Source: CAIYWZ01 sp964497925 (lineage in GTDB: Bacteria > Pseudomonadota > Alphaproteobacteria > CAIYWZ01). Taken from it: a stretch of DNA of 64,000 nt. Where the stretch lies: the NCBI GenBank assembly GCA_964497925.1, contig CAZCFE010000002.1, positions 1-64,000 on the forward strand, written 5' to 3'. A program made the position numbers and the translations under genes. The notes beneath the pieces are model-generated. The model worked only from the letters and a program-made list of their open reading frames with translations. It was not told the DNA's origin and searched no databases. This document shows positions 25,091 through 34,311 of the stretch, piece by piece (the first letter of the stretch is position 1; each line of letters opens with the position of its first letter).

Positions 25091-26278
25091 TTAAAAATGG
25101 CACCATTCTTTTTCAAGATGAGTTAGATCTTCTTGATTTTCAAGACATAGTCTTATTTCATGCATGAGCCTGTTCATAAAAAAGACATTATGAATAGTGA
25201 TCAATTGTACGTATAAAAGTTCTTGTGCGTGGAGAAGATAATGCAAATACCCCCTTGAAAATTTATTACATGTTGAACAGCCACAAGTTGGATCAATTGG
25301 AGAGAGATCTTTTTTAAATTTGGCATTTTTAATGTTAAGATGTTCTTTTCCTTCTCCCATGGAGGGTTTTACTAAAGCGCCACCATGCCTTGCAAGTCTT
25401 GTTGGGTGAACACAATCAAAAGTATCAATTCCTTGCCTGACTCCATTAAAAATATCTTGAACGCCTCCAATTCCTAGTAAATGAACAGGACGGTTTTTGG
25501 TTAAATTTTCCATAGCAACGGCGACAACATCATGCATTTGCTCCTTTGAGGCGCCTAATGACCCTCCGACGGCAGAACCAAAAAAAGGCTGAGAATTCAA
25601 AAAATCTGTACTAATGCGCCTAAGGTCTGGGTAAATTCCACCTTGCGTGATTCCGTAAAGAGCTTGTGATCCATTATTCAATTTTTTAAATTCTTCTAAC
25701 GATCGAAGAGCCCATCGGTGACTCATATTCATAGATTTCTCTGTATATGCTTTATCAACATGGAAGGGGGTGCATTCATCAAGAACCACAACCAAATCAA
25801 CGCCTAATTCATGTTGAATTTGAATTGATTTTTCAGGGGTGAGAAAATGTTTTGATCCGTCTAAATAAGATTTAAATAAAGCTCCTTCTTCAGAAATCTT
25901 TAAAAGTGTTTTTGGGCGTGTATTATTTCTTTTTCCCTTGATTTCAGATGCGACAGATCCATGTCCAAGGCTGAAGATTTGGAAGCCTCCAGAATCTGTT
26001 AACATAGGCCCATCCCATCCCATAAATTTATGAATTCCACCCATTTCTTGGATGTGTTTTGAGCCTGGGTAAACCATAAGGTGGTATGTGTTTGAGAGAA
26101 TAATTTGAGTATTTGCTTCTTTCATGTCATCAGGAGAGACTCCTTTGATAGATGCTTTTGTAGCGCAAAAAATAAAATTTGGAGTTTGTATTGTCCCATG
26201 AGGAGTTGAAATAACAGCTCTTCTTGCTTGGGAAGTAGGGTCATTTTTTAAAATTTGAAATGAAAAATTTGGATACAT
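25091..26278 (-). CDS. tgt: tRNA-guanine transglycosylase (queuine/preQ1 exchange)
   Basis: Tgt swaps guanine-34 of tRNAs with GUN anticodons for the queuosine precursor. The 395-residue protein has TDSGGFQIFSLG near the N-terminus, catalytic Asp regions (DECTPFHVDKAY and DTFDCVHPTRLARHG), and the zinc site CGCSTCNKFSRGYLHYL. This gives the C-x-C-x2-C...H pattern. It lies 3 nt after the transporter gene at 26282, so uptake and insertion of the precursor are probably co-expressed. Confidence 0.96.
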   Translation of the reverse strand: MYPNFSFQILKNDPTSQARRAVISTPHGTIQTPNFIFCATKASIKGVSPDDMKEANTQIILSNTYHLMVYPGSKHIQEMGGIHKFMGWDGPMLTDSGGFQIFSLGHGSVASEIKGKRNNTRPKTLLKISEEGALFKSYLDGSKHFLTPEKSIQIQHELGVDLVVVLDECTPFHVDKAYTEKSMNMSHRWALRSLEEFKKLNNGSQALYGITQGGIYPDLRRISTDFLNSQPFFGSAVGGSLGASKEQMHDVVAVAMENLTKNRPVHLLGIGGVQDIFNGVRQGIDTFDCVHPTRLARHGGALVKPSMGEGKEHLNIKNAKFKKDLSPIDPTCGCSTCNKFSRGYLHYLLHAQELLYVQLITIHNVFFMNRLMHEIRLCLENQEDLTHLEKEWCHF

Positions 26279-26281
26279 TGT

Positions 26282-27016
26282 TTAACCTTTCTTAGGAGTG
26301 AAGTGTTTTGCAAAATAGATAACAGGTATGCTTAAAATTGCGCACATTAAACGTATGCCATATCCACCTAAAACATAAGAATACATCAAAGTTTCGTAAG
26401 GAATTGGATTTGGACTTAAGATGCGCCATGCAAATATGCTGAAAATAAAATTATCAAAAAGAGCAGCAATTGAAAGAGATAAAAAAGCACGCATCCAAAT
26501 AAGCTTGGAAGGAGTCATTTTTTTTAAAGCAGAGTAAATAAGAACATCAATCATTTGGCTTGAAAGATAAGCGATCAAACTTGCGACAAATAAACGTGGG
26601 GCAGGAGAGAATAAATATTTCATTGCCTCATGTCCCATATCACCATCTACAGGCTTGTGAGCAAGTGTGAGAAACATGAGGACGAACCCCAGAATCATCG
26701 AAATAAAAGTTAAGTAGATTGATTTTTTTGCAACAATTTTCCCGTAATATTCATTTAATATATCCGTGCATAAAAAAATAGTTGAAAATGTGACAGTGCC
26801 AAGTGCAATTCCTTTTGGATAAGAATCAAACTGCCCTAGCTTCATAACTTGTACATTTCCAAGAACAACAGCTATACACATATATACAAAAAGCCCAGAA
26901 GGTCCAAAAGACTTTAACATAAAAAGTAATAAAATAACCTGAACAAAAAAAGTGAGAAGGCAAATCATTTCACCTGAAAGTGGGAATAATAAGGAATAAT
27001 CAAAAAAAATCTGCAT
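26282..27016 (-). CDS. yhhQ: Queuosine-precursor transporter, YhhQ/VUT family
   Basis: The 244-residue protein has six hydrophobic helices and the COG1738/VUT family pattern: LCTDILNEYYGKIVAKKSIYL and the later helix FLSLSIAALFDNFIFSI. YhhQ imports preQ0/preQ1 in E. coli. The frame opens at 27133, but the ATG at 27016 overlaps the stop of the upstream CNNM gene (TGATG) and gives a proper N-terminal helix. Adjacency to tgt supports queuosine salvage. Confidence 0.87.
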   Translation of the reverse strand: MQIFFDYSLLFPLSGEMICLLTFFVQVILLLFMLKSFGPSGLFVYMCIAVVLGNVQVMKLGQFDSYPKGIALGTVTFSTIFLCTDILNEYYGKIVAKKSIYLTFISMILGFVLMFLTLAHKPVDGDMGHEAMKYLFSPAPRLFVASLIAYLSSQMIDVLIYSALKKMTPSKLIWMRAFLSLSIAALFDNFIFSIFAWRILSPNPIPYETLMYSYVLGGYGIRLMCAILSIPVIYFAKHFTPKKG

Positions 27017-28278
27017 CACGGAGGAGTTAATCTTACAACTGTAATTTGATGTCTTTGTTTTTTTAATATTTCTATGCGAAACCCTTGAATCATAAAAACT
27101 TGATTTACATCTGGCAATGTTCGAGTTTCCCAAATTATAAGACCTGCAATTGTTGCAGCCTCCTCGTCTTTAAGGGACCATTCAAATTGCCGATTTAAGT
27201 CACGTATTGTCACATCTCCATTTATCACATATGAACCATCTGGCTGCCCTCTGACTCCTGATACATGAATATCAGACTCATCTACAATCTCTCCTACAAT
27301 CTCTTCTAAGATGTCTTCTAGTGTTACAACGCCCATGAATGCTCCATATTCATCTACTACAATAGAAAAATGTTCGCGTCTATGTCTAAACTCTTGGAGT
27401 TGCTCGAGAAGATTTGTTGATTCAGGGATAAACCATGGCTTTTGAGAAATTTCAAGAATTCTTTTTTTATCGAGTTTGTTTTTTTTTGCACGTAACTCTT
27501 TAAGAAATGTTTTTGAATGCAGGATGCCAATAATGTTTTCTTTTTCGCCTGACCAAATTGGAAGGCGTGTGTGAGGGCTTGATAAAACAGCATTAATTAA
27601 GTTTTCGATAGATTCACTTGCATCTAGCATCATGACATGCTTTCTGTGAATCATGATTTCATCCACGTTTACTTGATTGAGATCTAAAATTCCTTTGAGC
27701 ATGACACGCTCTTGGTGAGTGTTTTTTGTAGGGCCATTATGCATATCGATAGCCCCTTTTAGTTCTTCAATAGTGTTGTAACTTAGATCTTTTGAAATTT
27801 TCACGCCGAATAAGTTTAATAGTATTTTGGCACATTTTTCCATATAAAAAGCTAAAGGCAATAGGATGGATAGAAAAGGCTGCATCAATGTAGTGGATTT
27901 TAAAGCAATCTCTTCGGCATACGCGATAGCATAAACTTTTGGAATGACTTCGCAAAACAGTACAATTACAAAAGTCATAATAATACCTGCCCCAATTTCT
28001 CCAAAATTTGGTAAATAGCTCTCTATTATGGGTATCAAAAGGCTTGTGCTAAGCATTGTTATGCAGACATTTACCACGGTGTTTCCCATTAAAAGACCGC
28101 TAATGATCCCCCCAAGATTTTGAGTCATTTTTTGCAAAATACTTGCTCTTGCGTCTCCGCTTTTTGCAATTTGGTGAATTTTTGTTTTAGAGGCAGCAGG
28201 AAGGGCTGTTTCAAGTGCTGAAAAGAAAGAGGAGAGCATGATTAGTGAAACAATACCAACCAAGAGCAAAAGAATCAT
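27016..28278 (-). CDS. CNNM/HlyC/CorC-family membrane protein with CBS pair
   Basis: The 420-residue protein has a DUF21 transmembrane domain (about 1-190, beginning LVGIVSLIMLSSFFSALETAL), a CBS-domain pair (about 205-330, with VDEYGAFMGVVTLEDILEEIVGEI) and a CorC_HlyC C-terminal domain (ending QRHQITVVRLTPP). The family is linked to magnesium/cobalt efflux; older names call it hemolysin C, for which there is no good support. It overlaps the upstream gene by 4 nt and the transporter gene by 1 nt. Confidence 0.9.
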   Translation of the reverse strand: MILLLLVGIVSLIMLSSFFSALETALPAASKTKIHQIAKSGDARASILQKMTQNLGGIISGLLMGNTVVNVCITMLSTSLLIPIIESYLPNFGEIGAGIIMTFVIVLFCEVIPKVYAIAYAEEIALKSTTLMQPFLSILLPLAFYMEKCAKILLNLFGVKISKDLSYNTIEELKGAIDMHNGPTKNTHQERVMLKGILDLNQVNVDEIMIHRKHVMMLDASESIENLINAVLSSPHTRLPIWSGEKENIIGILHSKTFLKELRAKKNKLDKKRILEISQKPWFIPESTNLLEQLQEFRHRREHFSIVVDEYGAFMGVVTLEDILEEIVGEIVDESDIHVSGVRGQPDGSYVINGDVTIRDLNRQFEWSLKDEEAATIAGLIIWETRTLPDVNQVFMIQGFRIEILKKQRHQITVVRLTPP

Positions 28279-29369
28279 TGGGAGGCTTCCTGTGTTGTAT
28301 CTTCATCTAAAATGGATAGCATCAAATTAGAAGGTGCTTTTCCAAAACCATATCCAATTCTAAATCCAAGTTCTTTTACATTGTCTTTGTTTTGATAAAA
28401 TGTGATTAAATCATTTTGCTTTGCCCAAGGAAAATCAGTTCCATAAGGCCCTGAATATGAACCGTAAGCAATATTTTTACGTTTTGCTTTTATCAAGTCT
28501 CGCAGGGGCATACCAGTGTCATCTTGAAGCAAATAACGTACATCTTTAGCCAGGTAATTTTTAAGAAGAGGGACGTTTCCGCCATGCATGAAGTAAGAAC
28601 AGCATTTAATCATCGCAATTTGAGAATTCCCAAAAATTTTAGGATCAATAGCAGTCAAGTCACCTTTATAATAAGCAACATTTTTCTCATCACCATCTTC
28701 ATTCTTAAAGTAAATTCTCACCCCTTCAAGATCTTTAAGCTTGATTTCTTCAACTTTTGTAGGGATATAATTCATTTTTGCAATAAGGCCGAGCAAAACA
28801 GGAAGAGTGCCAAAGTTTTTTAAATTGCGATTCATTTTATCGGTGACAAAAAATCCAGAGTTAAAAATATTTCCCATGATGCCTTTTAGTTTTGAATATT
28901 CAAGTGGTTTTTTTGCGTCATCAATCTTTCCAACTGGCTCAAGTCCAACAAGTATATAATTACCTGCGCTGGGGAAAAGAATGAGCGGATATACCATATC
29001 AGGACCGCCAAAAGGGTAGAACACCTGAGCCCCATCAGTGTCTTCCAAATGCGCAAGTTCTCTTTGTTCAAAAGCGATTGCGCCTGCAATACTTAACTCA
29101 TCAAGCCTTTTCCATTTTTCATTTACAAAATTATTATACTCTTCGTGAGCTTTCCCTGTGTGTGGGCTTTTTGCTGCAATATCTTGTGCTAAGGCTGAGA
29201 TAGCAGCTTCGTCATCCCATATTTTTGTAACCATTACTCCATCGATGGAGGCAACTGGAGGCAGAATTTGAATTTCTATCGTAGCTGGAGCCTGGGCTTG
29301 ATCAGCTTGCGCGAAAACATTTAAATTTGCTAAAAAGTTTAAAAAGAAAAATAATTTTAAGGCGCTCAA
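28275..29369 (-). CDS. Exported protein of unknown function
   Basis: The 364-residue product has a signal peptide (KLFFFLNFLANLNVFAQA) and a secreted-style body with the blocks VFYPFGGPDMVYPLILFPSA and YILVGLEPVG. Such FYPFxGPD/GLEPVG text occurs in uncharacterised bacterial exported proteins, as far as I recognise it; no function is known to me. The start is TTG at 29369, giving TTGA overlap with the murG stop. Position between murG and the CNNM gene suggests an envelope role, which is inference only. Confidence 0.8.
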   Translation of the reverse strand: MSALKLFFFLNFLANLNVFAQADQAQAPATIEIQILPPVASIDGVMVTKIWDDEAAISALAQDIAAKSPHTGKAHEEYNNFVNEKWKRLDELSIAGAIAFEQRELAHLEDTDGAQVFYPFGGPDMVYPLILFPSAGNYILVGLEPVGKIDDAKKPLEYSKLKGIMGNIFNSGFFVTDKMNRNLKNFGTLPVLLGLIAKMNYIPTKVEEIKLKDLEGVRIYFKNEDGDEKNVAYYKGDLTAIDPKIFGNSQIAMIKCCSYFMHGGNVPLLKNYLAKDVRYLLQDDTGMPLRDLIKAKRKNIAYGSYSGPYGTDFPWAKQNDLITFYQNKDNVKELGFRIGYGFGKAPSNLMLSILDEDTTQEASQ

Positions 29370-30436
29370 GTTAACTTCTCCAGTATTGTCATTTTTATTT
29401 CTTGTTTCATTTTTTTAAGATCAGCTTTCATTGGCCGCGTCTTGCTTTTCTCAATACACCATTGTTCTTTGTTTTGCAAGCTATCTTGTAGCCAGCTTGC
29501 AAAAAAATCTGGCGTAAAATTTTTATCTTCACACATCCACCCATATCCCATTTTTACAAAATGTTGTGCATTTATAAATTGGTGATTATCTATAGCGAAA
29601 GGGTAGGGAATGAGTAACGCTTTTTTATTCAAAGACATAATTTCAAAAATTGTTGAAGCTCCTGCTCTTGTTATGATGAGATCCGCCATATTCATAAGTT
29701 CGGGTACATTTGAAAAAAAAGTTGAAGTTTGATTATCAATTTCCATTTGTTGATATCGGTTTTGTACTTTTTGTTGATCCGAGGCCCTTGTTTGTTGATA
29801 AATACAAATTTGATCTTTTATGCTTTGCGATAACAATTGAATTCCTTCAGGAACTACATTTGCGAAAATCGATGCACCTTGGCTTCCGCCCATGACCAAA
29901 ATATTAATTTTTTGATTTGATGTGGAGCAGGAGGGTGATAGGGAGGAGAATTCTTTTCTGATTGGGTTGCCAATATATACAGATGTTGTGGGGGCGTTTT
30001 TAGTTTCTTTAAATGATGTAAAAACTCTTGAAGCATACTTTGAAAAAAGTCGATTAACCCTTCCAAGGATAGCGTTTTGTTCATGTAGAGCATATGGTAT
30101 TCTTAGTATAAGAGCTGCTCCAATGGCAGGAAAAGATGGAAAGCCTCCAAAACCTATAACATAAACGGGCCTGTTTTTTATGAATTTGAGTATGATGGAG
30201 AAAGTGTGGAATAAAAGCTCTGCCATTCCTAACAACTTAAAAATAAGGCCGCGTTTTTGGAAAAACTTTAGTGAAAGTAAGCTTATTTTCATTTTATCAG
30301 GAGAGGATAAATTTTTCATGCCGCGTTCATCACTAATGAGTGTTAAATCAAACTCATTTATTAGTTCTTCTGCGAAGCTGAGTGCGGGAATTGTGTGGCC
30401 TCCTGTGCCGCCCGCGGCTAAAATTATTTCCATCAT
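29366..30436 (-). CDS. murG: UDP-N-acetylglucosamine--lipid I transferase MurG
   Basis: MurG adds GlcNAc to lipid I to make lipid II on the cytoplasmic face of the membrane. The 356-residue protein has the N-terminal G-loop AAGGTGGHTIPALS and the C-terminal donor-binding region MGGSQGAS and ITRAGASTIFE. Two adjacent ATGs (30436 and 30433) are possible starts. In most alphaproteobacteria murG follows ftsW in the division cluster; here ftsW is 29 kb away. Confidence 0.95.
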   Translation of the reverse strand: MMEIILAAGGTGGHTIPALSFAEELINEFDLTLISDERGMKNLSSPDKMKISLLSLKFFQKRGLIFKLLGMAELLFHTFSIILKFIKNRPVYVIGFGGFPSFPAIGAALILRIPYALHEQNAILGRVNRLFSKYASRVFTSFKETKNAPTTSVYIGNPIRKEFSSLSPSCSTSNQKINILVMGGSQGASIFANVVPEGIQLLSQSIKDQICIYQQTRASDQQKVQNRYQQMEIDNQTSTFFSNVPELMNMADLIITRAGASTIFEIMSLNKKALLIPYPFAIDNHQFINAQHFVKMGYGWMCEDKNFTPDFFASWLQDSLQNKEQWCIEKSKTRPMKADLKKMKQEIKMTILEKLT

Positions 30437-30525
30437 TTTTCTATTATATCATGCCAATATGAGTTGTCAAGAAAAATTAATACATCAAAAAAATGCAGAT
30501 TTTAAATAAAATATCTGATTTTCTA

Positions 30526-30554
30526 TTGACAGAAATCTTTAATTCATATATTAA
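30526..30554 (+). promoter_or_regulatory. Promoter of the tRNA-Lys/tatABC region
   Basis: TTGACA (30526-30531) and TATTAA (30549-30554) with a 17-nt spacer lie 32 nt before the tRNA. It may also drive tatABC, which begins 21 nt after the tRNA. Confidence 0.6.
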
Positions 30555-30585
30555 GGAGAACATCTTATTTCAATTAAGCGAATAA

Positions 30586-30661
30586 GGGCTATTAGCTCAG
30601 TAGGTAGAGCACCTGACTTTTAATCAGGGTGTCACTGGTTCGAATCCAGTATAGCCCACCA
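30586..30661 (+). tRNA. tRNA-Lys (UUU anticodon)
   Basis: A 76-nt cloverleaf: acceptor GGGCTAT/ATAGCCC, anticodon stem CCTGA/TCAGG with loop CTTTTAA (anticodon TTT at 30619-30621), T-loop GTTCGAATC and an encoded CCA at 30659-30661. TTT decodes AAA and AAG lysine codons. Confidence 0.97.
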
Positions 30662-30681
30662 CTCTTGGAGTTCTGTTGTCT

Positions 30682-30846
30682 ATGGGTTTAAGTTTAGGTC
30701 ATTTAATTGTTGTTCTTATCGTAATTCTTCTTTTATTTGGCGCAAGTAGAGTTCCTCAGATTATGTCTGATATGGCAAAAGGAATCAAGGCATTCAAAAG
30801 TGGCATGAAAGAAGAAGACTCAAAAAACGAAAAAAAGGTTGATTAA
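30682..30846 (+). CDS. tatA: Sec-independent translocase subunit TatA
   Basis: A 54-residue protein, below the size usually listed by ORF callers: one membrane helix (LGHLIVVLIVILLLFGASRVPQ), the FG hinge and an amphipathic helix (DMAKGIKAFKSGMKEE). TatA oligomerises to form the twin-arginine transport pore. GGAG lies 11 nt upstream. Its TAA overlaps the tatB ATG by one base. Confidence 0.93.
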   Translation: MGLSLGHLIVVLIVILLLFGASRVPQIMSDMAKGIKAFKSGMKEEDSKNEKKVD

Positions 30847-31034
30847 TGTCGTTTTTAGGGGGGTGGTCAGAAATTATGCTGATCTGCTTTCTTGCTTTTA
30901 TTCTTTTGAAATCTGAAGATTATATTTTGCTTCTTAAATTCTTTGGTAAATTGGTTTCAAAAATTAAATTCCATCAATATAAATTCCAAGCATATCTTGA
31001 ATCTTTGGCTCATGAGGATGATGATAAGAAATGA
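30846..31034 (+). CDS. tatB: Divergent TatB-like subunit
   Basis: The 62-residue protein has a short N-terminus with WSEIMLICFLAFILL as the membrane helix and a basic amphipathic tail (KFFGKLVSKIKFHQYK). Its place between tatA and tatC and its overlap with both (1 and 4 nt) identify it as TatB. It is very short (E. coli TatB has 171 residues) and the Gly-Pro hinge after the helix is replaced by KSED. Identification is by context more than by sequence. Confidence 0.7.
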   Translation: MSFLGGWSEIMLICFLAFILLKSEDYILLLKFFGKLVSKIKFHQYKFQAYLESLAHEDDDKK

Positions 31035-31741
31035 TGGGGCACATGAAGGAAATCAAGAATCGTTTTATCTTTTTTCTTATAGTTTGGTGTTTCATGAGTG
31101 TTTTAATTTATTTTAATAAAGATGACATTCTAGGAATCCTTTCAAATCCTTTGCAAAATCTAATGCCAGATGGGGAATCGTTTATTGCTACGCATGTCGC
31201 TGAAAGTTTTTTGATTACAGTTAAGCTAATTGTGGGCGGAGGTTTTATTTTGAGCATTCCTTTTGGGCTCTATCAAGTATGGAGATTTCTTCTTCCCGCT
31301 CTTTATTATCATGAAAAGATATTTTGGAGATTAATTTTATTTAGTAGTATTTTTTTGTTTTTTGCAGGGGCAGTATTTGCTCATAATTTGATCTTGCCTT
31401 TTGCTCTTATTTTTTTAAAATCATTTTCTCAAGATGGGTTTTGTGCGAAACTTTTGCCTTCTTTGAGTGAATATTTGGGATTTTATATAAATCTTATTTT
31501 TGCATTCGCTTTAAGTTTTGAGCTACCTGTGCTATTGTTAATTTTAGGAAAATTTAAAGTTCTTCAATCTTTTCATCTTGAAAAGTCAAGGCGCATAGCC
31601 ATTGTCGCGATATTTGTTTTTGCTGCTATTATCACGCCTCCTGATATTTTAAGTCAGATTTGTTTGGCTGTTCCGTTGGTTTTATTTTACGAGATCGTGA
31701 TACACTTGATTAAGCGTATGGAGAAAAAGCCGCTTTTGTAA
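31031..31741 (+). CDS. tatC: Sec-independent translocase subunit TatC
   Basis: TatC recognises twin-arginine signal peptides. The 236-residue protein has six membrane helices, the early HMKEIKNRFIFF segment (HLxELRxR in most species) and FIATHVAESFLITVKL plus LFSSIFLFFAGAVFAHNLILPFALIFLKSF. The final TM is followed by IITPPDILSQICLAVPLVLFYE-like text, a family hallmark. ATG 31031 overlaps the tatB stop (ATGA). Confidence 0.94.
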   Translation: MMGHMKEIKNRFIFFLIVWCFMSVLIYFNKDDILGILSNPLQNLMPDGESFIATHVAESFLITVKLIVGGGFILSIPFGLYQVWRFLLPALYYHEKIFWRLILFSSIFLFFAGAVFAHNLILPFALIFLKSFSQDGFCAKLLPSLSEYLGFYINLIFAFALSFELPVLLLILGKFKVLQSFHLEKSRRIAIVAIFVFAAIITPPDILSQICLAVPLVLFYEIVIHLIKRMEKKPLL

Positions 31742-31854
31742 AAAAGATAAAAGTCCTTTGCTATTGGGCTGTTTTTGCTAAAAAACTGAACAAATATCTT
31801 GATTTATTTCTTAAAAACTGCGATTAATCAATCTTTAATCACAAAAAAAAGAGT

Positions 31855-33201
31855 ATGCAAATGTTACAGGTTTACAACACACCGCTTAAGAGAAAAGAAA
31901 ACTTTACCCCCCAAGATCCAAATCATATAAAAATGTATGTTTGCGGGCCAACGGTTTATGCAACCCCGCATATCGGTAATGCCAGACCTCCTGTTGTTTT
32001 TGATGTTTTATACCGCCTTTTAAAAGAAGAATACCCCAAAGTTACATATCTTAATAATGTGACAGATGTGGATGATAAAATTAATGCCAGGGCAAAAGAA
32101 ATGGGGATTCCCATTCGTGATCTGACAGAAGAGACTTTGAAGGTTTATCAAGGAATGATGAGTTCTTTAGGGGTTGTTTTCGCTCCTGAAAACATGCCCC
32201 GCGTGACCGATAATATCCCGCCAATTATTGCTTTTATTGAAAGGCTTATTGAGGGGGGATTTGCTTATTTTGCATCCGGGCATGTGTTGTTCCAGGTGGC
32301 AAAATATCACCGTTATGGAAAACTTTCAAATAAGGCACTTGATCAGTTGATCGAAGGGGCGCGTGTTGACGTTGCTCCTTATAAAAAAGACCCGCGTGAT
32401 TTTGTTCTATGGAAACCCTCAGATGATGAAACGCCTGGATGGGAAAGTCCATGGGGAAGGGGGCGTCCAGGTTGGCATATAGAATGCTCTGCGCTCATTA
32501 AGGAATTTTTAGGAGATACAATCGATATTCACGGGGGCGGAATTGATTTGTCTTTTCCTCATCATGAAAATGAGGTGGCTCAAAGCAATTGTGGAAATGG
32601 TGTGCCTTTAGCACGCTATTGGATGCATAATGGGATGATTACCGTCAATGGGGCTAAAATGGCAAAATCTTTGGGGAATGTTATTTTACTTGAAGATATT
32701 TTGAAAGAATATGATGGTGAAGCAGTTCGCTTGACTCTTCTTTCTGCTCATTATCGTCAACCTTTGGATTGGACAAGAAAGCGTACTCAGGCTTCAAAAG
32801 AAACTTTGATAAAGTTTAATAATGCGCTTGAAGGTTATAACGGTGAAGGAGTGGTTGATTCAAAATCATTTTTAAAATTTAAGGGAGCTTTAGAAGACGA
32901 CTTGAATATACCTTTAGGCCTTTCTATTATGCATGAGATAACTGGGCTTATCCATAAAGGACAAGGCGATGTGCGTCAAAATCTTCAGGCGACTTTAAAG
33001 AAATGCGGGGATATTTTAGGGGTATTACAGAAAGAATATAAAAAAGATCTTTGTGAAAATGAGGTTTCTTTGCTTGAAAAAAGAAAAGTCGCTAGATCGA
33101 ATAAGGATTTTAAATTATCGGATGATTTAAGGGATGAATTAAAAAGTCTGGGGATTATTGTTGAAGACACAAAGGACGGTCAAAAGTGGTCCAGGATTTA
33201 A
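31855..33201 (+). CDS. cysS: Cysteinyl-tRNA synthetase
   Basis: A class I aminoacyl-tRNA synthetase of 448 residues. Cys30 of CGPTVY begins the zinc site and HIGN at 39-42 is the HIGH motif. WHIECSA and HHENEVAQS are typical. The second signature is KMAKSLGNV in place of KMSKS. It overlaps trmJ by 16 nt at its 3' end. Confidence 0.96.
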   Translation: MQMLQVYNTPLKRKENFTPQDPNHIKMYVCGPTVYATPHIGNARPPVVFDVLYRLLKEEYPKVTYLNNVTDVDDKINARAKEMGIPIRDLTEETLKVYQGMMSSLGVVFAPENMPRVTDNIPPIIAFIERLIEGGFAYFASGHVLFQVAKYHRYGKLSNKALDQLIEGARVDVAPYKKDPRDFVLWKPSDDETPGWESPWGRGRPGWHIECSALIKEFLGDTIDIHGGGIDLSFPHHENEVAQSNCGNGVPLARYWMHNGMITVNGAKMAKSLGNVILLEDILKEYDGEAVRLTLLSAHYRQPLDWTRKRTQASKETLIKFNNALEGYNGEGVVDSKSFLKFKGALEDDLNIPLGLSIMHEITGLIHKGQGDVRQNLQATLKKCGDILGVLQKEYKKDLCENEVSLLEKRKVARSNKDFKLSDDLRDELKSLGIIVEDTKDGQKWSRI

Positions 33202-33926
33202 ACCTTCCTGTTGTTATATTGGTGGAACCTAATATGCCTAATAATATTGGGTCTGTGGCAAGGGCCATGTTGAATTTTGGCCTTATTGAATTGCGTATTG
33301 TAAACCCTTTGCAGGGGTGGCCGCAAAAAGAGGCTTATACAATGGCATCGGGTGCTAATATAGTTTTAGATAAAGCGATGGTTTTTGATTCTTTGCAAAA
33401 GGCAATGGGTGATCTGGAGTATGTCATAGCAACAACGGCCAGAAAGCATGATGTTACAAAGCATGTTTATTTTCCAAAAGAAGGGGTTCGGTTTTTAAAC
33501 CCTATGATTAAAACAGGAATTGTTTTTGGAAGAGAGAAAAATGGATTGGAAAATGATGAAGTTGCGCTTTGCGATGCGATGATTACCATTCCTAACAATC
33601 CAGATTTTAGTTCTTTAAATCTTGCCCAAGCAGTTTTGTTGGTTGCATATGAATGGTTTCAATGGAGCAATCATGCAAAATTAGAAGATAAAATTATTTG
33701 GCGTGGTGGTTTTGAGGATGAAAGACGTGCAAGTAAAGAAGAAGTATTAGACTTTTTGAAACAATTCGAAAATGTGCTTGATCGTATAGGGTATTTTAGA
33801 ACAGAGCAAAAAAAACCAATTATGATCAGAACGCTTAATAATATGTTTACTCGTGAAAAGTTTACATCTCAAGAAATCAGATCTTTAAGAGGTGTTTTAA
33901 GGTCTCTTGGGTGGGATTATCAATAA
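33186..33926 (+). CDS. trmJ: tRNA (cytidine/uridine-2'-O-)-methyltransferase TrmJ
   Basis: A SpoU-class (SPOUT) methyltransferase that modifies ribose 32 of tRNA. The 246-residue protein shows VEPNMPNNIGSVARAMLNFGL, then GIVFGREKNGLENDEVALCD and the knot motif IPNNPDFSSLNLAQAVLLVAYE. The start is GTG at 33186, overlapping cysS by 16 nt. TrmJ length (about 250) fits. Confidence 0.9.
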   Translation: MVQDLNLPVVILVEPNMPNNIGSVARAMLNFGLIELRIVNPLQGWPQKEAYTMASGANIVLDKAMVFDSLQKAMGDLEYVIATTARKHDVTKHVYFPKEGVRFLNPMIKTGIVFGREKNGLENDEVALCDAMITIPNNPDFSSLNLAQAVLLVAYEWFQWSNHAKLEDKIIWRGGFEDERRASKEEVLDFLKQFENVLDRIGYFRTEQKKPIMIRTLNNMFTREKFTSQEIRSLRGVLRSLGWDYQ

Positions 33927-33929
33927 AAG

Positions 33930-34295
33930 ATGAGTTTTTTTGAAAAAACAGAAAAAGGGATTCTTGTTCGCATTAAATTGACACCTAAAGCTTCTTCTAA
34001 TTCGATAGATGATCTTTTTCAAGATGAGAATGGCGTGTTTTGGCTCAAGGCTAAAGTGACGGCTGTTCCTGAGAATGGAAAGGCAAACAAAGCACTTGTG
34101 AATCTTTTGTCAAAAATATGGAAAATTCCTAAAAGTAACTTTTTATTTGTGGCAGGAGAACTTGATCGATATAAAATTCTTTCTCTTAAACAGGTTGATT
34201 CTCTGGATGAATTTAAAAATAAATGTGGTAAAATTTTACCTCAACAAAAGCTTGACTTAATCTTGTTTCTTGTGTATACGTGGTTTAACATTTAA
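33930..34295 (+). CDS. DUF167/YggU-family protein
   Basis: The 121-residue protein matches the YggU/DUF167 fold: RIKLTPKASSNSIDDL and the core KAKVTAVPENGKANKALVNLLSKI. The role of the family is not settled. The C-terminus extends past the usual domain end. It starts 3 nt after trmJ and precedes rplM. Confidence 0.9.
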   Translation: MSFFEKTEKGILVRIKLTPKASSNSIDDLFQDENGVFWLKAKVTAVPENGKANKALVNLLSKIWKIPKSNFLFVAGELDRYKILSLKQVDSLDEFKNKCGKILPQQKLDLILFLVYTWFNI

Positions 34296-34311
34296 TTATT
34301 GGAGAACATAA

